A stretch of 64,000 nucleotides of DNA, taken from the NCBI GenBank assembly GCA_963924555.1, contig OZ004587.1:6960075-7024074 (forward strand), written 5' to 3'. Position 1 is the first letter of the stretch. Each line of letters begins with the position of its first letter. Below the pieces are notes generated by a model. It was not told the origin of the DNA. It ran no database searches and worked only from the letters and a program-made list of their open reading frames with translations. This document shows positions 44,264 through 58,300 of this stretch, piece by piece. The DNA comes from Crambe crambe (lineage: Eukaryota > Porifera > Demospongiae > Poecilosclerida > Crambeidae). The position numbers and the translations under genes are program-made.

Positions 44264-45035
44264 CTTGTGTATGTGTGCGGATAGTTAGCAACGTTTGAAT
44301 GCTTGACTTCAGTGGTGGAGGGGGTTTAGCTAGCATCCCTCTTCCCACCTGAATGAAACTTTCAGCAGCTGTTAGCTGTAAGGTATTCTCCCCTCATGAC
44401 CACTATGAATGAACCATATGATGGGTGGTAGTATCAGCTACCAAATCTGATCAGTCAACTAGCTGTTGTGATAGATCAGAACGCTTTTTTCCCTAATGGG
44501 TAAAGTCTGACTAAACCACTGACCAAACCACTGACCACTGTGAACACTTCCTGTGCTGGGTGCATGACCCTCAGTGGTATAATAGTCTGCCATATATTGT
44601 TGAGCTAACCTTGAGCAGTTAGTTTACTAAAACTAGCGATTCTGGAAGCCATACATTTCCTGAAACTTTGCCCGGCCTGTGCTGCCTGATGGTTATAGAA
44701 GCACTTGATATTAGGGCATCACTAGTTAGCTTATGACAAGGCCTACCTGCTGCTGTGGGTTTCCCAAGGAACAGGTGAAGTATATAGATGCTATAGAGAT
44801 TTGCCGTTTTCCCATATAAATTTTCATAGAACTAAAATCAATGGCGATTAACTGTGAACATAGCCAACTGGTTCATTCGGTGTTTGAGTAGTTAGTGCAT
44901 TTATCAAGCTACTGCTGTGTATGAGTTTCATGTTCATGTGTCGATTGGTCTCTGAGATAGAGCTAGTTATATGTGGGCAGGTCTAGCCTCCGAACTTATA
45001 AGATCATTTTTCCTAATTAGGTAAATGTCTATGTA

Positions 45036-45505
45036 CCGTAATCGTATAAATTTTCGGAGGTTTAAAATTTCGTGATTTCCGGAGCTGTTCCTATAATAAA
45101 AAATTTCCGCAGGTCTAATTTTCGTAGCAAGCACATGGAAAATAATGCATGCGCATAATAGCTATATCATTGCCTGCTGCTGGGGCCGAGTGATGATGGC
45201 TATATTCGTGGCTACTACAGAGAAATCTAGATAGTCCCCCCAAAAGAAGGCTAGGCTGACGCTTCGTTGTAGAAGAGAGACAGGTAACGGCCATGATCCC
45301 GGTAATGAAGCATGATACTTTCGTCCCACGGACTATCTGCTCCAGGTTTTTTTCCAGCTGCTATCGATATCGCATCGCACACGCATGCGCATCGTCGTCA
45401 TATATGACGTCATAGTACTAAGACTTCGTTTATTATTTTCGAGGATTCTGATCGACTACGAAAAAAACGAAAATAAAACCCCATCGAAAATTTATACGAT
45501 TACGG
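45036..45505. mobile_element. 470-bp MITE flanked by TA
   Basis: The ends CCGTAATCGTATAAATTTTC and the complement are preceded and followed by TA (45034-45035 and 45506-45507). The sequence next to it (AACATTTCCTG) resumes the duplicated block. It resembles the MITE at 33948-34522 in outer tip (TACCGTAA) but not internally. Confidence 0.75.
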
Positions 45506-45983
45506 TAAACATTTCCTGTGCTGGGTGCATGCTGGGTGCATGACCCTCAGTGGTATAATAGTCAATTTAAACCCCAGAGAATACAACTGAGTACTATAAC
45601 CCTCGTGCCAAGCACTGAGGGTTAATAATGTCCATTGCATCTTCTGGGTCTCTTGCTTTCCTCTAAACTGTTGCCAGGGTAAGTAACAAGAGTGAAAATC
45701 CCCACTAGTTGGCTGGACAACCTGATATCAAGTCCTCCATTTCTTGACAATAAGTACCTAAAATATAACCGCTACTTTTTTCTCAGAGGTGCAAGAGGTC
45801 AAAAATGGTGTGAAAATAGTAGTCAGTGGCTAGCAGCTATGAAGGGTATATCTAGCTTCAAGTCAATTTTCTAGTAGTAGCTAATAAGTTTTGGCTCTCT
45901 ACAACTGAAAGCTGTGGCTCTTCTAACACAGTCATTATCCATACATACCTGTTAACCCCCCACTCACAGTTACATCATTGAAC

Positions 45984-46060
45984 TAGTCTGGTGCCAACCC
46001 TTTACCTCCTTTTTCTTGAGGGTCCCAAAAAGGAGGTAAAGGGTCGGCGTTGCCAGACTA
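45984..46060. mobile_element. 77-bp palindromic TAGTCTGG element, second copy
   Basis: Paralogue of 9328-9408, with the same arm (CCTTTACCTCCTTTTTCTTG) and a few indels. The left flanking duplication has been lost here. Confidence 0.6.
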
Positions 46061-46225
46061 CTACAACCCAGGGTCATTTTTTTCTCTGTGGACTTTTTAC
46101 CTTGTAGGGATATTTCACTAGGTCCATTGTCATTCACATACAAAGAATAAAAATTAATGGGACAATAGGACTGGAAAACTTTGAACATGAAAAGTTCACA
46201 AATTTCACTAGGAGACAATAATCAA

Positions 46226-46494
46226 ATGAAAGGGAAAAAATTTATGCTAAATAAAAAGGCCATGTAGGGTTAGCCTGTACTTTAACAGTTTCTGTTAAAT
46301 AATGCTGCCTTCAATAATAATCCCTACATCACTGCCTCCCACCAAGCTATTCATGTTGTTCTGCTTGGTTTAGGCAGTGATGTAGGGATTATTATTGAAG
46401 GCAGCATTATTTTGATTTTTGTTGACAGAAACTGTTAAAGTACAGGCTAACCCTACATGACCTTTTTATTTAGCATAAATTTTTTTCCTTTCAC
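46226..46494. mobile_element. 269-bp hairpin element within an ~800-bp insertion
   Basis: ~115-bp arms, containing TTTATGCTAAATAAAAAGG and AATAATAATCCCTACATCAC, pair almost perfectly around a short loop. Compared with the block at 9565, all DNA from about 46225 to 47040 is extra. Between the hairpin and the far end a second copy of GCTAACCCTACAT occurs (about 47007), with a small AGAGAGTGC hairpin, so several events are stacked. Confidence 0.6.
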
Positions 46495-48065
46495 TTGTTT
46501 GTTTACTTTTTGTATGAATATTGTTTTCAAGTAAAAATTAATTAATAGCTGGTTGGCACGCGCGTACGTGCACGTGATAGTGACAGACGTGCGCGCATGA
46601 CAAATGATTTAAAATGGCTGACATAGTTATAATGAAAAGTCGTTCGATATGAGTGATCATTTTGAAGGGAAACTGTGGATATAACGATGGTAAAAGCACA
46701 TTGTGTGGTTATAACTGCACAAGTTGATATGAATTTCATTGTAGTATGTGAAAGGATCATGGAGTTACAGCCATCAAAGAAGATGAATCTGATGATGATG
46801 ATGAACGAATCATAAAAATTTTAGATTTAGACGGCGGCTGGTGCCAATCGTTGACGCTGTTCTAGAGGAGTTTGAGCGGTCATATCATCATCTTCTGCAT
46901 TGTTTTTCAGATGTAAGAAGTTTAGTTGAGCCTGTACCAAGAATAGAAGAGATACAGAGAGTCTAGTTTGTATTGTTCTAATGAGAGAAGCCACACCCAT
47001 TCCGTGCTAACCCTACATAGAGAGTGCTACCGCACTCTCTGATATTCAGAATGGTAGTCTTGTGTGCTTGGATATGAGAAACATACACACATTTTGAGCA
47101 GCTGTACTAGCTAGTGTTCATTTCCTTAGGAACCACACTGACTCCACTGCAAGAGGAGGTTGGGATGTTTCCAGCTCGTGGCAATATGTACCTTGTCTGC
47201 AGACAGCACCGGCAACTGAAGACCCATTTCTAGTGATCTGGATCCACAGAGAGCATGGTACATACTGGCTGATTCAAGATCATTTAATTAGCATGTGAAA
47301 TGATACTACTTCATGAACTTTTTCAGTTGTAAGTCCTTTGCGCACCAGTTAAAAGTTAACTGTGTCCCGTATGGAGCTGCCATATTTACCACAAGGAATA
47401 CCAAAAGCATACTAAAATGGCTGCCACGCATTGAAGTAAACTAGCAAAGTACTAAACTGAAAAATAAACAAACAAACAAAAAACAACAACAATTTGCTAG
47501 GATGATAAAACCAGAGGGATGAAAAATTTGGAAGTCTGGTGACTTGAAAGGTCTGGCTGCTTGAAAGTCTGGCTGCTTGAGAAGTCTGTTTCATCATTGA
47601 CGCCAAATTCTTTTTTACTTCTTTTACTTCTTACTGATTGAGCTTTAAAAACGTTGCAGTTGAAATAACCACGAGGTTTACCTCAAGTTACCCGAGCATA
47701 CCTGAAACCACAACTATGTAGCTAATTGGATTAAGGACATGTTACTACATATGCCAGGTGAACATGGAGGGACTTTATATGGTTATACTGCCTTCAAATT
47801 TTGAATCTTGCATGCATGGGATGACTAAGCACTGTTAGAGAGCTGTAATTTTTAAGTTCATCTTGCTTATAAGCTCTATTTTTCGTTTTCTTACTACCCT
47901 TTGCGAACTGAAGCTTACCTTGATCTGCATGGAACTGCAGTTACCGAGTGGTACTCTAAATAGTGCCCACCCAAATGGAAATCATTTATCTCAGAAAGTT
48001 AAGTGTCCTGTGAAGGTACTAGTGCCTACACCCATGTCAACTGGACCATATGAAACGGGATGAGA

Positions 48066-48617
48066 AAATAATATTCAGTGTGTAATTTTTAACCTGACTA
48101 CCTCCTTAATTAAATGTTCTGTATGCCATTCTGCAATGTATAGTCTCTCTCCCGGCAAGTGAGTGAGCACCCAGTTGCCTATATGACTCTGACTGTCAAT
48201 CATTATCATTAGCTCGGAGGCTTTGAACAGATACAGTTTCAGGCTGGGGGCCAGGGATATCAGAGGATTTCCTTGGTGGAACTCTCTTGTCCTGCACCTG
48301 TCGTCTTTGTTTGTCCTTCTACCAAAGTTGAATGGCTCTTCCTGCATCCATTTCTTAAGTGGGGGACCATCCACTGAAATTTTGAGGAGGTGATCTGCTT
48401 CGGGTATCAGATTTGATATGCTTTAATGTAGAAGACGTAATATGTTCTACATGTCCATTAGACAATGTTTGGTATGCAAAGGAGGAGCTCAACCAATGAG
48501 AGTATATTTCTCCACTTGCTGGAACAAGAAGCGTTGAATAGTTTCCACCAAATAACATGGTTAGATTCCCGAACTAAATTCAAATTCCGCAAACAGTGGA
48601 TACCAGGCTCTCTTCCC

Positions 48618-48649
<32 letters not shown>

Positions 48650-48787
48650 AATAATAATAATAAATAAATAAATTTTTAAAAAACGAAAAAAGAGGCTAGA
48701 GTGTACAGCGCTTTGGCTATAGGAGCATATTTGGTCACACTTGTGGAACTGGCCTTCTTGAACAGCAACATAGCGAGCTGATACATA
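48066..48787. other. Unassigned region with simple repeats before NLR gene 3
   Basis: It contains a 24-base C run (48615-48638) followed by an A run and ATA/AATA repeats. CCAGGCTCTC beside it and a terminal GAGGCTA near 48690 resemble the right end of the TAGCCTCG family. Minus-strand open frames (48075-48374 and 48355-48558) have no recognisable motif and may be transposon remains. Confidence 0.35.
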
Positions 48788-49102
48788 TCAGATTTGGCAT
48801 GGTCCTGCACGAAGGTTTCTAGAACCATCTATGAAGCCTGGATTGAAGTTCCTACAACTAACCAGCTTGTTCTTGTACCGGATGCAAGCGCTACACTTCA
48901 TTGAAGCAATAGACTCATGATCGACTTTCTCGTAAGTTAGCCACGTTTTCGTGTTCAAAACTTTATCATTTTCTTGAATCCACTTTTCAATGGTCCTTGT
49001 AGCCATTGCTCGCTTCTTGGAGGGTATATAATCTTCGCTAGAACTAGTGGAAGCTCCCTCAGAAGAACTGACATTAACAGCTGCTCTCTTTTGAACAGAC
49101 AT
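48788..49102 (-). pseudogene. Fragment of a hAT-type zinc-finger gene
   Basis: About 100 residues from an ATG at 49102: a Ser-rich start, then KWIQENDKVLNTKTWLTYEK, SMKCSACIRYKNKLVSCRNF and FIDGSRNLR. This resembles the N-terminal zinc-finger segment of hAT-derived genes that are common in sponges and cnidarians. After NLR the expected zinc-ligand histidine region is missing and the frame runs into unrelated sequence, so it is a 5' fragment. It lies divergent from NLR gene 3, only ~240 bp from its CARD exon. Confidence 0.5.
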
Positions 49103-49339
49103 TTTGTCTGACTAACACGTGTGCGTACGGACAAAATAGAAAAATTGACCGGAAATTGTTTGATGACTGACCGTTATCAGAAGCCCTGCATTAGTGCCAT
49201 TCCTACTTGTCGTACTCTTTAATAGAGTAGAGTTTCTGTAGGCAGTCAGCCATTGTTATTATTTTGATTCTTCTCTCTGTCCACAGTTAAGATTCTATCA
49301 TTAGAATTTTCTCACTGGTGCAAGTGATATTGTTTCTGA

Positions 49340-52300
49340 ATGGCAGAGTCCAAGGAGTATTCCACTATTTTCAAGTGCAAAAGAAAGCTAGAGATTGCTT
49401 TCAAATCCGACAGAGATATTGCGGACTTTCTCCTCCAGCAGCACTTCATCACACAAGAACGTTACGATGAACTTGAAGATCCAAAGTCAACCCTAACTGT
49501 TGCTGAAAAGGCTAGTATATTAGTGACTGCTATCAGAGATCGAGTTGAACTCAACCCTCGCAATTACCACAAACTGGTCAATCATTTACGTCAGAATATT
49601 GAAAGATATGAAGACATTATTGAAATTCTAGATCAAGAATATCCAGTACCTTACCCTTCTGCTGCAAACCCTCAACCAGGTATTCATTTGTAATATTACT
49701 ATGGTAATGTGCTAGCCTATAGGCTAGGAAGAGAGGGAAAAAAGGCACACTACATGAAGCCAGTATCATCCATTCTTAATGGCAAACTTGTAGGAGCCTA
49801 TAGGAATACTAGCTAGCTCGCTTGCTCACTGTGACTCGAATGTTGCACATTGCCCTAGTATGGTAGTAACCTTTAGCGAGAACTTCTTGAGGTCCAAAAT
49901 ATAAACTATCTCGAATAAAAATCACCAACTGGCCACACCCCTGCCCAGAAACTCAGTATAGCTAAGGATGAGCCATGCACTAGATACATATTGTATGGGT
50001 GTACTTCACTTATTTAAGCATATGCTACAACTATTATATCTTAAGCTTACCTTGTTTATAAATAACAAGCTTGCTGTATCTGCTTTTTCTCATCTCCTTG
50101 TGTTATACTTCACTCTATGAATTGAGCAACCTACCAAGTCTAAATAATGCCCACCCCAACGAAAAATTTTGAATATTATATTGGTCCTCGAAAATATCTT
50201 GCTATTATGGTAACTACTTGCTAAGGTATTTGTAGCCATAACTATTAGGTGCTTATAAAAATATGTTCTAGCTCTATTAATTTTTTGCAGCTGTTGTAGC
50301 TACAAGGTTAAACGTTAAAGAGTGGAAGAGTTCGTTCTGTGTCTACTATAATTCAGCTTTCTACCTAGCTGTATTGTCTGTCATAGTTTTTAGCTACGTA
50401 GTACGAAACTGTATTTTTCAACTCTATCATCTCATAACCGATTGCAACTACTCACTCATTAACTCATGAATTAAATTGTACTCACCTGAAGCTTTGAGTT
50501 GACTGTTTAGTTGTTCTCTACGAAGATACTAGGAAGTCTAGAAGAGATTTTGGCCAGAAAAAGTAACACTCCTGAGTTTTGATCACTTTTAGCTGTGCCA
50601 TAGCTCTCACTATGGTTAGCACATGGCTGAAGTTTTAGCGAAAGTTCATCAAGACATGGCCAGCTATGTTAGTGGTTGAATTTCTCTGCAACAGTGCAAT
50701 AATAGTGTAGAGCATTGCATTAGCCCTTGAAGGAGGTAATACTGTAATGTAGCATGTTGTAGTCAATGCAAATACTTTTCATATTCATTATAGGAACCTA
50801 ATGGCCTGTCATCATGTAGACAGCTACAATGACACTGCAAAAGGTTTTCGTAAGGTCATTAAAAAATTTTGCCACGATGGCCACACTCACCTCACCTCCT
50901 CTACCTAATGACCCCTCCCTTTCTAAAGGTCTACCATCAATAATGCCCATCCCAACGAAAATTTAATGTTCAATGCAAGCATGTGCAAGTGAAAAAAAAT
51001 TTTTTTCACAAATGGATTAGCTATATCTTCATGAAATTCATGAGAGTTATTGGTCCTTGTGGTAGTAGCTAGCTGTATTAGATGATTGCCTTAATTAACA
51101 AAATTAATGTTCAATTAATTTCATATTATAGTTATGGCTACATTAGAGTAATTGGAGATTTCATACCCTGCATGAATTTTGCATGCCATATATTTTTGTA
51201 GCTGCCGATCGAATTATATTTTAATAATAATTGAGCTGGTTTTGACTGGATTTAGCGTAGGCTACCGATTATCGACCGGCACCTATTGTCAGCCGTTTTA
51301 GCACCTATTATCGACTACTTAGTATACGGAGAGTCTACGGTAGTAAACAAACGTAAACGGAGTCTAAGAAAATGGCTGCATTGGAAAATATATGGGGAAA
51401 ACTTAAAGTTCTAGAGAGAAAACAGGACTTCAGCAGCAAGTATTTATCGACTGCAGTATGAAAGTAAGTTACTAGCTCACGTTACCCATCGCCATTGGCT
51501 CCGGAAGATCGCTAAAAGCTACGAAAGCTATCGACTTAGAGTCGAATTTGGTGCTTGTTTAGTGAGGACTGTATGGATAGATTATGACTCGATTCTGTAG
51601 AATATGTAACACAGATCAATGAAGACTGTGTCTGAAAAGTATCACCTGAATCCAGTGAAAAGGCGAGCTTCTGCAGCAGTTCCATTCTACCGTTAAATTG
51701 TGAAGCAGTTTTTGATTGAAAAGCTTCGTTCATTTTTTATATAATTTGTTATGATGATGTATTTTATAGCATAAAATAGTATAACAGTATCTTTTTAAGG
51801 GGCCTAACATGTAGTGGAGCAAAACTGAAAGAAAGAATGGAACAGACGATGATTGATATGATTTTCAACGGGTGGTCGAAAATAGGTAATGGTGGTCGAT
51901 AAATGATTTCACACTTGACATAGTTGATTCAGCATAGCAAAATTTCTATCCAATTGAGAGAAGAATAATTCATATGACGTTATAGAGGATGAAATTATTT
52001 TTCCTATGGTTGTAGTTTGAGACTTTGACGACCATCGGTGAAGGAGATATGGTACGAGGAATAACTTCTGGTCGATAATCGGTAGGCTACGCTATGTGGT
52101 AGCAAAAAGGTTTTATTTTCCAGTTGGAGGTTATAAATGGAGCTAGTGAAGTAGTTGAATGTGTAGTTTGGAAATTTTTTAGGCACATATAATAGACACC
52201 ATGAGTGATCACTCTATCCCTTGTACCCAAGCCCACTTTTTATCGTGGAAAAGTGAAGGGCCTGGTGTGGCTAAATTGCACTTATTAACTATTAATAGCT

Positions 52301-55300
52301 AATTGTAATTGAAATTATTGCAGGTACTAGACTTATCCAGCTAAGTGGATTTTGGGCATTAGACTTATCTATGATGAACATTGCTTAAGGTAGCGGGTAT
52401 GTGTTTGCTCATGAATAATTCATGAGTTAATGAGGCGAGTAGTTGCACCGACTATAAGATGCTACAGTTGAAAATTACAGTTTCATACTCTACAACTGAG
52501 GACAGACCAGATCAGTATCTGAAACTGATCATGAATTCGTACTTCAGATTTTATCCACATGCAAATTGAGCTCAATGAAGCCCATAATGAATTTTACAGA
52601 AATTGCAAGACCAAACTTGCCTTGTTCATTATTAGCTACACTGTCGGTGGCTGGAGCTCTTGCTCACTGATATTACTGCTAAGTTAATGAACTAAGAAGA
52701 GATAATTAAATTAGCAATTTTACAGCATTTCTGATAAAATAAAAATGTTTAGCAACCCCATAGTGACATGTTACCTTACAGTTCCGACCAATCCACATGC
52801 AATTTATACCAGGACCATTGCATTTTTCGCACCCCGTGAAAAAAGTTGGCCTGGGTACAAGGTCATTTACTACATTACTTATGAAATAAAATTTTAATAT
52901 GAGAAGGTACAAGAATTAGCAACTATTGCATTCTGTGTAGCTATCATCTGTTGATCAATAGTCATTAATTATTTTGCTGCAGTTTCTGCTGGGACTATGA
53001 TGGCCACACCCACCTCACCTCCTCTACCTAGTAGTCTCTCACCATCTAAAGCAATGGATCCCTCCAAGGTCACACCACCCATAACTAGTGACATCTCCCC
53101 TTCCATGGTGCAACCTTTTTTAGGTCCCATGGGAGATACAACCTCTATACCCACTCAACCCCCTCAGCCCAGTGCCTGTAGCTGTCCTGCGAGATTTAGT
53201 CTCAAGGACTATAGAGCAGAAGCCATGGGTAAATATAAGGATAAGTTAGTGGCTTTGTTAACGACTGCTGATTTAAACTTACCAGCTTCAGTTAAAGTGG
53301 AAAAAAGGAGAGAATTCACTGAGCTGTTAAGCAAAACAATGAAACTAGCAATTGCTTTTATAAATACATTCACAGAAAGAGAACAATTGCTTGAAGAGTA
53401 TGTAGCTTATCTAAAGCACACAGATTTAACAATTTTGAGGGTCAATGCTATTGAACTAGATCAGAAAAATCTAGACAAGCTATTATCAGATATTTCAGGT
53501 GCTAAAAATGTTCATAAATATTATTATATCAGTATATTGCCACTTGCAAAGAAAACTTTGAAGCATTATGAAGAAGAAACAATAGCTTGTCTTCGAAATC
53601 CTAGCATATTGGAGACTTTGGTTGAGGATGCGCACACAGCTAAACTCATTCCGGAGAAGGTGAGAAAGATCTTTGCTTCACTGGACTGCAATGTGTCACA
53701 CTCACTAAAATGCAGGTACCTAATACTGCATGTGAACAAAAAGATAGCAAATGATCCTAAGAGCTTTGATAAGTGGTTAAGTCTATTGTATAAACATGAA
53801 GGAATTCATAGCTTGCTGGATAAAGTAAAAGCATATTATGATCAATCATTGAGAGCTTCTTCTAGAGTTCAGGCTAGCATGGAGCAACTTACTTATTTGG
53901 AAGAGAAACATCTCTCAGATTTGACTATAATAATGACATGCTACAGAGATGATTGGAAAAAAATTGCCATTTTTTTAGATTTACCTCATGATTTTATAAT
54001 TAGCATTCAGTCCATTAATAATAGTAAATTCGATCGTTTGAAGTCGGTACTTCATGCCTGGGTAACACAGAAGTATGATTGTGCTAAACTCCCTACACTT
54101 AAAAATATTGAAAGTGCATTATCCAAACTAACTGGTTATCGGAGTGATAGTTTGAAGAGGGAATTTGGATCAACCACGAGTTCAGTCGATGCAAATAAAA
54201 ATCCTAGAATTCTTGATCAATGTCTAAGTATCAAAATCCATGAAGATAGTCATGGCTTGCTTGAAGTGATAGTTAATTCTGTCTCAGAAGCTTCCCTTTC
54301 TTATCAATGGTACAAAGATGGAATAAAATTAAATGATGCTGAACAAGATCATAACTGTTGTGGATCTCTAGATCATAATATTATTATAAGCATTTTTGCT
54401 GAAAGTTTGGTAATGGAAGGCTCTTACACATGTAGGATCCAACAAGGTGATCATGTTATTACTTCAGAGCCTATAGTATTGACTGTAGAAACTCCATTGG
54501 ACAAGTATACAAAAACACTCAAAGATATTTATGCTGCAAAATCAGAAATACCTGAAGATACTTGGCCTCCAGTAAGTATTGACACTTACATCAACTTAGC
54601 TCTAATCAAACAGCAAGGTATTGATAATGCTGGAGAATATGCTCGCTGTACCATTCGAGGAGATGCTGACGATGTCTTTAAGGATAAAGAGAAAATTGAG
54701 TATGAGAGTGTTTTTGATAGATTGGGTAGTGGGACACGTCTTTTGATTGAAGGTCGTCCAGGTAGTGGAAAGACCACCCTAGTCCACAAGGTCAGCAAAG
54801 ACTGGGCTAAAGATAGTTTGAAGTTTGATCAAGTCAGACTCTTGTTTTTAGTCCATCTCCGTGGATTTCTTAGTGATCCCAACATCAAACTGCGCAATAT
54901 TCTTGAATGCTATTTTAATGATGACAGTGATTCAGCAGTAGATGATATTACTAAGTATGCACATAAACACAATGGTTCGGGGCTTTGCTTTATTCTTGAT
55001 GGATTAGATGAATACTTGCCTAAGAAAAAGGGTACATTCATCCACAGGCTTATCAGTAAATCACAACTTCCAAGAGCTCTCATCATAGTAGCCTCTCGTC
55101 CTGCTGCTGTAGCTGATTTTAGGCCCATAGCATCAAGGCAAATAGAGGTTCTTGGGTTTCTAAAAGAACAGATATCTGAGTATATAAAAGAGTATAACTT
55201 TGCAGTTGAATCAAAGTGTTCTGAATTACTCAAATACCTTGATCACCACCCTAATGTGCATCATATGTGCTATTTGCCTATTCATACTGCCATGGTGTGC

Positions 55301-58300
55301 TATCTTTGTCAAGCTGATAGAAGCCTTCCTGAAACAGAAACTGGTATATACAAAGAATTCACTATATATTTTTTTCTGCGTGCATTACGTCAATTAAATG
55401 ATGATGAAGATATTTATATAGATTCAATTGAATCATTACCATCTTTTGAAAGAGAGTCATATATGAAGATTTGCAAACTTGCCTTTGAAATGACTGTATT
55501 ATCAAAACAGGTAATGAAACAAAAAGATGTCCAAAATTTTTTCAATGTTCATAGTAACCGGGATTATCTTGGTTTAATTACTGTTGATAGAGTAGCTTTA
55601 AAGTATGGTCTTCAAAAGCTATACACATTTCTTCACCTTACCTTTCAAGAATTCCTCTCAGCATACCACATCTCTAGACTTGAAGAAGAGAAACAAACTA
55701 AACTTATCAATAAATATAGAGATGCCAAACAGATGCAAATTGTTTGGAAGTTTTACTGTGGGTTGGTCAAATTTGATGACTGTAATAAATTTAGAAGTTT
55801 AGTTAATAATACACAAACTGGAACTTTGTATAAAGTCCAGTGTTCCTTTGAATCTCAACAGCCCAACACATGTGATAGCATAGTAGAGGGTGGTAGTCTC
55901 TCTTTCAAGGACAAGTTTTTAACTCCTTCAGATTTCACTGCCATTACTTTTGTTATTTCCCATGCAACTCAGGGTACACTAAATAGACTTGTATTTGATG
56001 GGTGTACATTAGGACCAGAGGGAATAGAGACACTTGTGAAGAAAGCTGGAGAAAAGCTTTCATTAGTGACTTCTCTATGTTTTCATGGTCACAACTGTGC
56101 TGCTGAGCAATTGATGATGGTAAATATATTGATGCATGTGTTACCTTCTTTGGAAATCTTGGATATTACCAATACTCAGCTTGGAGAGGAAGCAGTGAGT
56201 GCTTTAATTGGTGGTAATAAGCATTCCAATCCCCATCCCAATCTTCAAGTTCTTAAGATTGATAAAAATGACCTTCTGAAAAAATTGATTAAGGGTTTTA
56301 AATCCCAGTGTAGCAAAGTCATTAATTTTTGGTTTCCTGATAACTTACCTGATATAAACAGGAGCTTTTGTAATCTTCGATTGATAGAAGTTGAGATCCT
56401 TTCAGATGATCTCAAAATGAATTCTGTTTGTAAAAGACTTAGTCTTATTAACTGTGGCATTACTGATGAAAGGGCTAAAGTTCTTTCTAGTGGTATCAGA
56501 TATAGCAACATTGAAATCCTTGAGCTTAATCTTAATTGTGTGGGTGATGAAGGAGCACTAGCTCTTTCCTGCAGTATTGAATCACGCCTCAGTCTCCATA
56601 CACTAAACTTGAGTTGCAATAATATTGGTGATGATGGAGCAATGGCCATTGTTAAAGCTATAGCATCAAAGCATGATAAAAACTTTAACCTTCATTTATG
56701 GAATAATAATATCACCAAGCATGGTGCTGATGCCTTGCTTCAAATTAAAGAGGACATCAATTTCAACTCACTGGATATAGAATGTAGAAATATAGGGAGT
56801 AGTGGAGCAACTGCTGTGTTTTCATCATTAGCAAAATATGAGAATCAGGGACAAGTTCTAGCAGATACTTTGAATGGCTTTGGAAACTTACTCGAAATTA
56901 ATCTTTCCTGCAACTCAATTGGAAATGATGGTGCAAAGGCATTTGCTGGTGGTCTTAAAAATTGTTCAAATTTAAAATTAACTTCACTTAATTTATCTAG
57001 TAATTCAATTGGTTCTGCTGGTGCCAAAGCACTTGCTGATGTTCTTAAGCACTGCACTGCATTAGAGATATTGGATATTAGTGATAATCATATCTCATTA
57101 GGTACATTGGATATTAGTGATAATGATATTTGTGAAGCTGGTATAAAGGCCCTTGCTGGTGCATTGAAATATTGCGAAGATCTGCATACCCTAAATATTG
57201 CTTGCAATAGCCTTTCTGCTAGGATTTTAGCTGGTCTAATTAAGCACTGTCGCAACCTATGCAAACTTATAATTGCTGATAACAGTATTGGTGTACATGG
57301 CTCGAAGGTCCTAGCTGGTGCTATCAAGAACTGCAAAAATCTGAACATACTTGATATCTCTCGTAATAATATAGATGATGAAGGTGCTACAGCTCTTGCT
57401 GGTGCTATTAAGCAGTGTGTCAAACTGCAAACACTTGATATTGCTCATAATCACATTGGGAAAATTGGTACAAGAGCTTTAGTCAGTGCTATCAAGAATT
57501 GCACTGATCTACACACACTCAAATTATCTTATAGCAACATTGATGTAGAAAATGCAAAGACTTTTGCAACTACTGTCAGGTACTGCAGTAAATTATCTAC
57601 ACTTCATCTTGATCATTGTGGTCTTAATAACTCTGATGTTCAGATTTTAGTTGATGCTCTTAAGTATTGCAAAAATATGATCAACCTTGATATTAGCTTT
57701 AATAATATCGGTATTGATGGTGCAAAGACTCTCGCTAGTGTTCTTATAGAGTATCATGACCTCCACTCACTTGATATATATAGTAATAATATTGGTGATA
57801 GTGGTGCATGTGCTCTTGCTAGTGCTCTGAAGAAGTGCCATAACCTGCACACACTTGACATAGGTAGTAATGGTATTGGTAATGATGGTGCACAGGCTCT
57901 TGCTCATGCTATTAAAAACTGCAGTGATCTATACACCCTTGATGTAAGTCATAATAGGATTGGTTTTGACGGTGCAAAGACTCTTGCTAGTGTTCTTAAA
58001 GAGTATCAAGACCTCCCCTCACTTGATGCTAGTTGTAATGATATTGGTAATGATGGTGCACAGGCTCTTGCTCATGCTATTAAGAACTGCAGTAATCTCA
58101 CGCTTGATGTAAGTCACAATAAGATTGGTGGAGATGGTGCAAAGACTAGTGCTCTTAAAGAGTCTCACAACCTCAACTCACTTGATGTTAGTCATAATGA
58201 TGGTGCACAGGCTCTTGCTCATGCTATTAAGAACTGTAGTAATCTACACACACTTGATGTAAGTCACAATGAGATTGGTAGTGATGGTGCAATAGCTTTT

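Larger units (their letters stand above)
43337..48065. repeat. Duplicated non-coding block upstream of NLR gene 3
   Basis: Collinear with 7705-14375. Differences are mostly insertions: the 448-bp TAG...CTA element (43816-44263), the TA-flanked element (45036-45505) and an ~800-bp insertion with a hairpin (46226-47040) here; and the 700-bp foldback and the Tc1-like element in the other copy. The stretch around the CACTTCCTG...ATAATAGTCTG motif is also locally duplicated (44480-44600 and 45505-45565). No exon is recognised. Confidence 0.75.
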
